DNA of 9,535 bases from JABDGZ01 sp964483785 (GTDB taxonomy: Bacteria; Omnitrophota; Gorgyraeia; Zapsychrales; Fredricksoniimonadaceae), in NCBI GenBank assembly GCA_964483785.1, contig CAZACW010000072.1:1-9535 (forward strand), written 5' to 3'. The first letter of the stretch is position 1; each line of letters begins with the position of its first letter. Shown here piece after piece: positions 1 through 4,673 of this stretch. A program made the position numbers and the translations under genes. A model generated the notes under the pieces. The model worked only from the letters and a program-made list of their open reading frames with translations. It did no database searches and was not told the origin of the DNA.

Positions 1-186
1 AAATTCCCCGCCTGAAGGCGAGGCAAGCTGCCCTTGAACCGCAGGCAAAGGGCCTGCAACATCCAGGGTGAAAGCCAATATTGTAAAAACGACCGCCTTA
101 TTCCACCTCAACCCCCGGGGTTGCGGAGGTAGGGGTTGTAATTTAAAGTAAAGATTAGAAAAAAATAGAAACTTAACTGATTTCAT
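1..186 (-). CDS. Start of a probable exported protein, cut by left edge
   Basis: An open frame starts at ATG 186-184 and runs off the left edge, giving 62 residues with no stop. The product begins MKSVKFLFF, has a Pro-rich cytoplasmic-looking stretch (about residues 17-24), then RWNKAVVFTILAFTLDVAG. That last part, a basic flank plus about 14 apolar residues, looks like a signal peptide or signal anchor with an unusually long N-region. The rest is out of view, so I assign no function. The start is uncertain: ATG 186 has no Shine-Dalgarno and would be almost leaderless from the predicted promoter at 196-225. A TTG at 111-109, just before RWNKAVV, would give a more usual signal peptide length. 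The gene is separated from unit B by 240 bp of AT-rich DNA and has its own promoter-like signals, so I treat it as a separate transcription unit. Reality of the gene is inferred from frame openness, signal-like N-terminus and promoter context. Confidence 0.5.
   Translation of the reverse strand, partial: MKSVKFLFFSNLYFKLQPLPPQPRGLRWNKAVVFTILAFTLDVAGPLPAVQGQLASPSGGEF
105..130. repeat. GC-rich inverted repeat
   Basis: Two nested complementary arms: ACCTC (105-109) with GAGGT (126-130), and AACCCC (110-115) with GGGGTT (117-122), around a single central C, with a 3-nt bulge (123-125). GGGGTTG recurs at 132-138. It falls inside the predicted N-terminal coding part of the left-edge gene, over the alternative TTG start, so in mRNA it could mask that start. 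It may also be a chance result of a Pro/Arg-rich coding stretch. Confidence 0.45.
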
Positions 187-212
187 ATACGACAAAGTAT
201 AATTTGTCGTAT
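187..212. promoter_or_regulatory. Perfect 10-bp dyad, operator-like
   Basis: ATACGACAAA (187-196) and TTTGTCGTAT (203-212) are exact inverted complements separated by 6 nt. The dyad ends one base before the ATG at 186 and contains the -10-like hexamer of a minus-strand promoter, which is the classic position for a repressor site. The arms are not G+C rich and there is no GC stem plus T-run, so a terminator is less likely than a protein-binding site. I do not recognise the cognate regulator; the shape would suit a dimeric winged-helix repressor. Confidence 0.55.
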
Positions 213-225
213 TTTGTAATACCAA
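196..225 (-). promoter_or_regulatory. Candidate sigma-70 promoter for the left-edge gene
   Basis: On the minus strand a TTGGTA (-35, positions 225-220, 4 of 6 consensus) is followed after 18 nt by TATACT (-10, positions 201-196, 5 of 6). The expected start of transcription is near 189, only a few bases before ATG 186. The AT-rich DNA upstream (226-300) could act as an UP element. The promoter overlaps the perfect dyad at 187-212, which implies regulation by occlusion. The plus strand also shows TATAAT at 198-203, but no good -35 and no downstream plus-strand gene. Confidence 0.4.
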
Positions 226-329
226 TTAAGTTTAAGTTAAGAAATTATGTAAACCTTTATGAAATAAAGAGTTATGTTAAAATAATATTAACATTAAATT
301 AAGGACCAATTGAATTCAATAACTGTAAT

Positions 330-411
330 CCTTAAGCGGATAAAAGTAGATCGACGAGCTCAAAAAATGGCCTAAAAATTCGTCCGACGGACAACTTATA
401 ACCGCTTAAGG
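330..411. repeat. Nested inverted repeat in the intergenic gap
   Basis: CCTTAAGCGG (330-339) is exactly complementary to CCGCTTAAGG (402-411), 62 nt apart. Inside lie two further pairs: GACGA (353-357) with TCGTC (380-384), and GTCCG (382-386) with CGGAC (388-392); the last two share bases, so they are alternatives. A 9-nt direct repeat CAATAACTG (317-325 and 417-425) flanks the element at an exact 100-nt offset. It lies 15 nt after the TonB-like stop codon, so it may be a 3' mRNA end structure, a small folded RNA, or the remnant of a small mobile element. No protein is encoded. Confidence 0.45.
374..392 (-). terminator. Weak intrinsic terminator candidate after unit B
   Basis: Reading the minus strand, the compact hairpin GTCCGTCGGAC (392-382) is followed by GA and then an ATTTTT run (to 374), with a second T6 run at 367-362. 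The stem is only 4-5 bp, so termination may be inefficient alone. The enclosing 10-bp inverted repeat at 330-411 may add stability. Its place, 35 nt after the stop codon of the last gene of unit B, fits the role. Confidence 0.4.
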
Positions 412-426
412 CTTACCAATAACTGA

Positions 427-1092
427 TTATTCGCTGACTTGATACTGGATTTCGATATTGAAGGGATATTCGGTGAGACTCATGCCTTTTAAAAACGGCG
501 GAAAGGGGCTGGCTTCTCTGAGGCTTTTCATGGCGATTTCCTGCAGATGCTCCGAGGCATCGGTTTTCTCCGGGATGATTTTGGCGGCTTCAAGCATGCC
601 GTGGCTGTCCACTAAAAATGTCAAATACACCGAACCCCGCTCCATCTTGTCATAATTCTGGTAGACCTTTTCCTTGATCAATTCCCGGACCATATCATTG
701 TAGGCGGTATAGACGGGATTGTTGATCTTCTGTGACCTGATCTGGGCCGTGGTGACCTTGAAACTCGACTCCATCATGCGCCGCTCGGGCCGGCGGTCAT
801 AAAGCATGCCAAAGGGCAGGGCCCCCCTGTCCTTGACTAAGCTCACCGGGATCGCCCCGTCGGAATATAATTTCGGCGCGTTCTTAAAATCCAGCTGCTG
901 GGCCATCTTGACGGGATATTCATGGATGTCGGAGGCGCTTTTATGCAAGGGCCTGTAGCTGATCTCCACATGGTTCTGCCTCAGGGCCTTGGTGCGCGGG
1001 TCATTGATGCGGTACAGATAGGTTATGCACAAAAGCGCGGTATGCGCGGCCAGGGAAATCATCAAAGCTTTATACAAAAAATGATCCGTCAT
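427..1092 (-). CDS. TonB-like protein with TonB C-terminal domain
   Basis: A 221-residue protein with one N-terminal membrane anchor (about residues 9-27, in-to-out topology) and a C-terminal TonB-type domain (about residues 130-218). The domain shows the expected order: a Y..M...I.EKVYQNY helix region, GSVYLTFLVDSHGML (the G-x-V-x-x-x-F-x-V...G hairpin), IAMKSLREASPFPPF, and a final FNIEIQYQ strand. TonB proteins couple the proton motive force, through ExbB/ExbD, to outer-membrane transporters. Here no exbB, exbD or receptor gene is in view. The linker (about 28-129) lacks the Pro-Lys/Glu-rich stretch of classic TonB and is short, so the protein may span less periplasm or serve another periplasmic contact role. 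It starts in an ATGA overlap with the upstream GT2 gene and has GGGG about 8 nt before the ATG. It is the last gene of unit B. Confidence 0.8.
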   Translation of the reverse strand: MTDHFLYKALMISLAAHTALLCITYLYRINDPRTKALRQNHVEISYRPLHKSASDIHEYPVKMAQQLDFKNAPKLYSDGAIPVSLVKDRGALPFGMLYDRRPERRMMESSFKVTTAQIRSQKINNPVYTAYNDMVRELIKEKVYQNYDKMERGSVYLTFLVDSHGMLEAAKIIPEKTDASEHLQEIAMKSLREASPFPPFLKGMSLTEYPFNIEIQYQVSE

Positions 1093-1757
1093 GCCTTCTT
1101 CCCCAGCTCCCGCCCTAAATAGGCGATAAACCGGAAGGTGTCTTGTACCGGCCTGATCTTGCTGACTTCGTTGCTGTAAATGGTCTGAATAGCGACAGAG
1201 ACAATCTTAAAACCCTTTTTGCTGGCCTTGACCAAGACCTCGGTCTCGATTTCGAAATCCGAACTTTCCAGGCGGATCGATTGAAGCACCCCGGCCTTGA
1301 TCAGGCGAAACCCGCACTGGGTGTCCGCGACAGGCTGGCGGCAGATCACCGAGATGAGCCAGGACATGAACCGGTTGGTGGCCAGGCGCACCCAGGGCAT
1401 GCCCTTGGGGTTTTGCATGCGGCTGCCGCTGATAATATCCGCGCCTGTCCTGCGGCAGGCTTCCTCAAAGGCCGCGATGTCCGCGGCCGCGTGCTGGCCG
1501 TCGCCGTCCATGGTGATCACCGCCTCATAGCGGCGGGAAAGCGCGTAATCAAAACCCATTTTGAGCGCATTGCCCTTGCCGCTTCTGGCCTTGGTCTGCA
1601 GCACCACGGCCCCGGCCTTTTGGGCCAGATCCGCGGTCTCGTCCAGGGAACCGTCATCGATCACAACGCAGTCATGGCCCAAGGCACGGAGCTTGGCCAC
1701 CAGGGCGCCGATGGCCGCCGCTTCGTTGTGCGCCGGGATGACGATGAGCGTTTTCAT
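1089..1757 (-). CDS. Family 2 glycosyltransferase (DPM1-like)
   Basis: A 222-residue GT-A fold enzyme. Visible motifs: VIPAHNE (6-12) at the first strand, DDGS (34-37) for the nucleotide, DGDGQH (84-89) carrying the metal-binding DxD, SGSRM (110-114), and DTQCGFRL (145-152), typical of the dolichyl/polyprenyl-phosphate mannose synthase branch. No membrane segment is visible, so it is probably cytosolic or peripheral, transferring a sugar from a nucleotide donor to a polyprenyl phosphate or lipid acceptor. The frame is open to a Met at 1787, but I choose the Met at 1757: its ATG overlaps the stop of the upstream gene as ATGA, and VIPAHNE then sits six residues in, as usual for the family. It also overlaps the TonB-like gene by 4 nt. 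Sugar and acceptor cannot be read from sequence. Confidence 0.85.
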   Translation of the reverse strand: MKTLIVIPAHNEAAAIGALVAKLRALGHDCVVIDDGSLDETADLAQKAGAVVLQTKARSGKGNALKMGFDYALSRRYEAVITMDGDGQHAAADIAAFEEACRRTGADIISGSRMQNPKGMPWVRLATNRFMSWLISVICRQPVADTQCGFRLIKAGVLQSIRLESSDFEIETEVLVKASKKGFKIVSVAIQTIYSNEVSKIRPVQDTFRFIAYLGRELGKKA

Positions 1758-2617
1758 GCCTCGCTGATCTCCCTGAACAAAAGCCATTGGGACGGCTGCT
1801 TCCTGATCTCATCCTCGATAATGCCCAAATAGGCCCGCACAAGGACCTCGGCCTCTTCGTCCGTGATTTTGCCGTCGGGCAGATACGGGGGGTCCAAGGG
1901 CGGATGGATGATGATCTCAAAATGGTCCAGGCCCCGGCGCAAAATAAACATGGGGATGATGGGCGCCCCTGTTTTCATGGAAAAAAACGCGGCGCCCTTG
2001 GGCACCATGGCCTTTTGCCCGAATAATGCCATGGCATAGCCGTGATTGCCGAAATCCCGGTCCGCCAGGATGGCGACCAGACGGTTCTCCTGCAAATCCT
2101 CCAGCACCCGGCGCACCGCCACGTCGGTCTGGATCACCTTGGCCCCGAACAATTCCCGCTGGGCGTTAAAAAGCGCATTGACCCGCGGGTCTTTGTGCGC
2201 CAGGGCAATGACGGACAAGGGATACCCCAGCATCGGCAGCAGGGCCCCTCCCATCTCCCAATTGCCCAAATGCGCGCTGACGATGATGCCCCCCTTGCCC
2301 TTTTGCAGGGTTTCATTGAGATACCCGATATTGGTGATGCGGACATGCGATTGGATAAAGGGGGCGTTGAGCCACTTGGCCATGGTAAAAAATTCCAGCA
2401 GATATTGGCCGAAATTACGGAACACCGCGCGCACGGCCGTCTGCGGCACTGCCTCAACCTGCATCACATGCCTCAGGTTTTCCTCGACGGCGCGGCGGTC
2501 ATTGCTGGAAAAACAGTAATGCATATCGCACAGGCGCATCACCACCCAGCGGCTGAACGCCAGCGGCAGGATGCGGCCCAGGTACTGGCCGAGTCTGTAC
2601 AGGTAATAATTACCCAT
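1754..2617 (-). CDS. LpxL/HtrB-family lipid A acyltransferase
   Basis: A 287-residue member of the lysophospholipid/lipid A late acyltransferase family. The catalytic HX4E motif is present as SAHLGNWE (His116, Glu121). Further family blocks are ILADRDFG (183-190), LFGQKAMVPKGAAFF (198-212), TGAPIIPMFILRR (216-228) and the C-terminal PSQWLLF (275-281). Family members use acyl-ACP at the inner face of the cytoplasmic membrane to acylate Kdo2-lipid A precursors, or in relatives other glycolipids such as phosphatidylinositol mannosides. The N-terminus is moderately apolar (about 11-30), so it is likely membrane-associated. The gene is 20-30 residues shorter than E. coli LpxL. It starts inside the end of the GT28 gene (ATGGGTAA overlap) and overlaps the GT2 gene by 4 nt. 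Given the GT28 neighbour, the acceptor may be a glycolipid other than classic Kdo2-lipid IVA. Confidence 0.85.
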   Translation of the reverse strand: MGNYYLYRLGQYLGRILPLAFSRWVVMRLCDMHYCFSSNDRRAVEENLRHVMQVEAVPQTAVRAVFRNFGQYLLEFFTMAKWLNAPFIQSHVRITNIGYLNETLQKGKGGIIVSAHLGNWEMGGALLPMLGYPLSVIALAHKDPRVNALFNAQRELFGAKVIQTDVAVRRVLEDLQENRLVAILADRDFGNHGYAMALFGQKAMVPKGAAFFSMKTGAPIIPMFILRRGLDHFEIIIHPPLDPPYLPDGKITDEEAEVLVRAYLGIIEDEIRKQPSQWLLFREISEA

Positions 2618-3740
2618 GGGATCCGTTGAGTATCAGGCGCGCGATGTCCTGGGCGGCCGTCGGTTTGCCGTTGTTCAAGGCCGCGGCCCTCATGGCCGCC
2701 AATTGTTTCGGGTCATTCAACAGCCCGTCGATGGCTTTGGCGATGTGCCGCTTGTCATCCACCCGCAGGGCAATGCCCTGGTTGACTAAAAACTGGGAAT
2801 TGCGCTCTTCCTGGCCCGGGATCGGGTCTACGATCACCATGGGCAGGCCCTTGGCTAAGCATTCGCTGGTGGTCATGCCCCCGGGTTTGGTGACGATGAG
2901 GGTGGAGGCCTCCATCAGCTCGTCGACATTGCTGGCATAATCATAAAACACGATCTTTTTGCTCGTCTGGCGCTGTACCTTCTTGATCCAGTGCACCAGC
3001 TTGACGTTGGTGCCGCAGATGACGATCAGCTGCAAGGCACGCGGCAGGCGCACCAGCGATTTCACCGTTTCCTTCATGGGGCCCAGGCCCTGGCCGCCGC
3101 CCATGATCAGGACCGTGGCAACCTGGGGATCGAGGCCGATTTTGGCCGCGCTCTTCTGTCGGCCCACGGCCTCGGCGAATTTCATGCGGATGGGAATGCC
3201 GAAGACCTTGATCTTGTCCTTGGGGATGCCCTCCTTGATGTAACGGTCGCACGCCTCCTGCGAGGGGACCACATAATGATCGACCCCCTCATGCAGCCAG
3301 TACAGGTGCGGGGCATAGTCGGTGAGGACGCCGATGACGGTCATGGGCAGTTGATGGGACAATTTGTAGTCTGCCACCATGCCGCAGGGAAAGGCCTGCG
3401 TGCATACGACCACGTCGGGCTTAAACTCATCGAAGAGGGGTTTTAATTTCTTGTGGGAGGATTTATGGATGGATTGCTTCCATTTTTCGGAGAACTTGAT
3501 GACCTTGGGGTTGTCATACAGGTATTCCCAGATCTGCGGGGCCCTTTTGATCACGCCCATATAGGCGGTGTTGATGATCTTTTCCATCACCGGATAGGTG
3601 TAGCCGAACCCGTTGATGCTCATCACCTCGCAATCCGGATCCAGAGCTTTGAGCGACTTGGAAATCGCCACCGCGCCCTGGCGGTGCCCCGAGACCTGCG
3701 ATATGTACATCAATAAAACGCGCTTGTGTTTGTTGGGCAT
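2610..3740 (-). CDS. GT28 MGDG-synthase/UgtP-type glycosyltransferase
   Basis: A 376-residue GT-B enzyme resembling processive diacylglycerol glycosyltransferases (MGDG synthase, UgtP) and, more distantly, MurG. The N-terminal half carries the SGHRQGA loop (17-23), PDVVVCTQAFPCG (108-120) and TDYAPHLYW (140-148), where the family has its conserved TD(F/Y)xxHxxW. The C-terminal half has GGGQGLG (214-220) and the nucleotide-sugar site TKPGGMTTSE (284-293), followed by PIPGQEERN (306-314). The expected reaction is transfer of glucose or galactose from a UDP-sugar to diacylglycerol or a similar lipid at the inner membrane surface. It begins one base after the lipoyl-gene stop (TAACATG) and overlaps the acyltransferase gene by 8 nt. 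The exact acceptor and sugar are unknown. In a lipid A-making cell this suggests an additional glycolipid, or an unusual lipid A modification. Confidence 0.82.
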   Translation of the reverse strand: MPNKHKRVLLMYISQVSGHRQGAVAISKSLKALDPDCEVMSINGFGYTYPVMEKIINTAYMGVIKRAPQIWEYLYDNPKVIKFSEKWKQSIHKSSHKKLKPLFDEFKPDVVVCTQAFPCGMVADYKLSHQLPMTVIGVLTDYAPHLYWLHEGVDHYVVPSQEACDRYIKEGIPKDKIKVFGIPIRMKFAEAVGRQKSAAKIGLDPQVATVLIMGGGQGLGPMKETVKSLVRLPRALQLIVICGTNVKLVHWIKKVQRQTSKKIVFYDYASNVDELMEASTLIVTKPGGMTTSECLAKGLPMVIVDPIPGQEERNSQFLVNQGIALRVDDKRHIAKAIDGLLNDPKQLAAMRAAALNNGKPTAAQDIARLILNGSHG

Positions 3741-3741
3741 G

Positions 3742-3972
3742 TTAAGCGATGACCCCTAAGAGGCCGCCGACGGCGCCCTCCTGTCCCTCGCTGACACAGA
3801 TGGACTTCAAGGTGCCCGAGGCCGGCGCCTCGATGACAAAGGAGGCCTTGTCTGTCACGGCCTCGCAGATGTCCTGGCCTTGCTGCAGCACATCGCCTGC
3901 TTTCACATGCCAGCAGGCAATCGTCGCCTTGGTGATCCCTTCCCCTAATTCGGGTAAAATGATATGGGTCAT
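3742..3972 (-). CDS. Stand-alone lipoyl-domain carrier protein
   Basis: A 76-residue protein that is a single biotinyl/lipoyl domain and nothing more. It opens with LPELGEGI (6-13), has the AGD turn (25-27), the VTDKAS hairpin (39-44) with Lys42 as the expected lipoylated residue, and the APASGTL (49-55) and VGGLLGVIA (68-76) closing strands. The sequence is of the 2-oxoacid dehydrogenase E2 type (LGEGI, TDKA) rather than GcvH or biotin carboxyl carrier (no MKM). E2 proteins normally continue with a linker, an E1/E3-binding domain and an acyltransferase domain; here a TAA follows directly, and the next gene starts one base later. The start overlaps the lipB stop (ATGA), so the substrate protein and its octanoyltransferase are co-translated. 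Partner dehydrogenase genes are not in view. It may supply a lipoyl arm in trans to an E2 coded elsewhere, or serve a different redox or acyl-transfer complex. Confidence 0.85.
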   Translation of the reverse strand: MTHIILPELGEGITKATIACWHVKAGDVLQQGQDICEAVTDKASFVIEAPASGTLKSICVSEGQEGAVGGLLGVIA

Positions 3973-4598
3973 ATAAAATAACTCTCAAACAAGGCCGCGG
4001 CCTTGGCCTTCACATCGTCCATTTTCAGCGCCTGGTTTTTCAAGCGCTGCATCGAGGTCATGCGCACGTTCAGGCCGCAGGGTTTGATCAGATCAAAGAG
4101 TTTCAAGTCCGTGTTGACGTTGATCCCTAACCCATGATAGGTCACCCACTTGCGCACCCCAATGCCGATGGAAATGATCTTGTCTTGACCCACAAAGACA
4201 CCACGCTGGCCGCTCTTGCTTATTGCCAATATACCAAAATTCCCCAATAAATCAACCGCAAGTTCTTCCAGCATTTCCATATATCTTTTAAGATTTTTTT
4301 TCTTTTTATTTAAATCAAAGACAGGATAGACGACCAGTTGTCCGGGCGCGTGCAGGGTCACGTCCCCTCCGCGGTCCACATTCATGATCTGCACCCCTAA
4401 AGCTTCAATGTCCTGGCGGGAAAAAAGCAGGCTTTGAGGATCGGTCATGCGGCCCAGGGTCAACACCGGCGGATGTTCGCACAGGATCAGATGGTCCGGG
4501 GCGCCGGCCATGACGTCTTGGGCGCAGGCCTTCTGTTTCTGCAAGGCCTCGGGATAGGCGATCAATCCCCAGTCTTGCACCATTAACCGTTTGGCCAT
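3969..4598 (-). CDS. lipB: Octanoyl-ACP:protein octanoyltransferase LipB
   Basis: A 209-residue LipB, transferring octanoate from octanoyl-ACP to the Lys of lipoyl domains, the first step of lipoate assembly before LipA. Visible motifs: LTLGR (46-50), RGGDVTLHAPGQLVVYP (76-92, family RGGDVTYHGPGQ), GQDKIISIGIGVRKWVTYHG (137-156) with the catalytic Lys140, and NVNTDL..FDLIKPCGL (160-176) with the catalytic Cys174. Both catalytic residues are present, so it should be active. The start is not well supported: ATG 4598 directly follows the T-run of a strong terminator hairpin and no Shine-Dalgarno is visible; Met6 (4583) is an alternative and keeps the VQDWGL start typical of the family. A Lys-rich stretch (98-104) is coded by an A-rich run including eight A in a row, in a locally AT-rich patch (about 4227-4325). 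lipA is not in view. Confidence 0.95.
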   Translation of the reverse strand: MAKRLMVQDWGLIAYPEALQKQKACAQDVMAGAPDHLILCEHPPVLTLGRMTDPQSLLFSRQDIEALGVQIMNVDRGGDVTLHAPGQLVVYPVFDLNKKKKNLKRYMEMLEELAVDLLGNFGILAISKSGQRGVFVGQDKIISIGIGVRKWVTYHGLGINVNTDLKLFDLIKPCGLNVRMTSMQRLKNQALKMDDVKAKAAALFESYFI

Positions 4599-4658
4599 AA
4601 AAAATTCCGTGCCGCGCGCCGTAACCTTAATGCATGCGGGATACGGCGGGCGGCACGG
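4599..4658 (-). terminator. Strong intrinsic terminator between idh and lipB
   Basis: Arms at 4607-4623 and 4642-4658 pair over 17 bp with one mismatch (plus-strand arm begins CCGTGCCGCG), with an 18-nt loop. On the minus strand the stem is followed by AA and a run of six T (4604-4599), giving a textbook rho-independent terminator for unit A. The last T is directly followed by the lipB ATG, so the structure also forms the entire leader available to lipB. Confidence 0.85.
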
Positions 4659-4673
4659 CCTTAAATTTTAAGG
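4659..4673. repeat. AT-rich palindrome after the idh stop
   Basis: CCTTAAA (4659-4665) and TTTAAGG (4667-4673) are exact inverted complements around one central base. The palindrome fills exactly the space between the idh stop codon and the terminator stem. It may be a protein-binding site (possibly part of a lipB promoter region) or just an extension of the 3' end structure. Confidence 0.4.

Noticed and set aside
31..57. tRNA T-arm-like or 6S-like stem (GGTTCAAG on minus strand; GCAGGC/GCCTGC hairpin 41-57)
   Set aside because: The putative T-arm has a G-G clash at its closing pair and no acceptor, D or anticodon arms are found. The hairpin falls in an open frame and no known RNA family can be matched by eye.
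140..330. Integron attC-like or CRISPR-like repeats in the AT-rich gap
   Set aside because: TTAAGTT-like words recur but no complementary core-site pair of the attC form and no regular repeat-spacer spacing is present.
1757..1787. Upstream Met at 1787 as the start of the GT2 gene
   Set aside because: It would add ten residues with no family match and a 34-nt overlap; Met at 1757 gives an ATGA overlap and the normal family N-terminus.
1143..1832. Plus-strand open frame of 229 codons
   Set aside because: It lies opposite the GT2 gene, which has clear motifs; the product is Gly/Asp/His-rich with no recognisable domain. Long antisense frames are expected in GC-rich genes.
2042..2629. Plus-strand open frame of 195 codons
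   Set aside because: Antisense to the LpxL-like gene; His/Gln-rich product without motifs, no ribosome binding site.
3742..3972. Biotin carboxyl carrier reading of the small protein
   Set aside because: The modified-Lys context is TDKAS, not the MKM of biotin carriers, and lipB is its overlapping neighbour.
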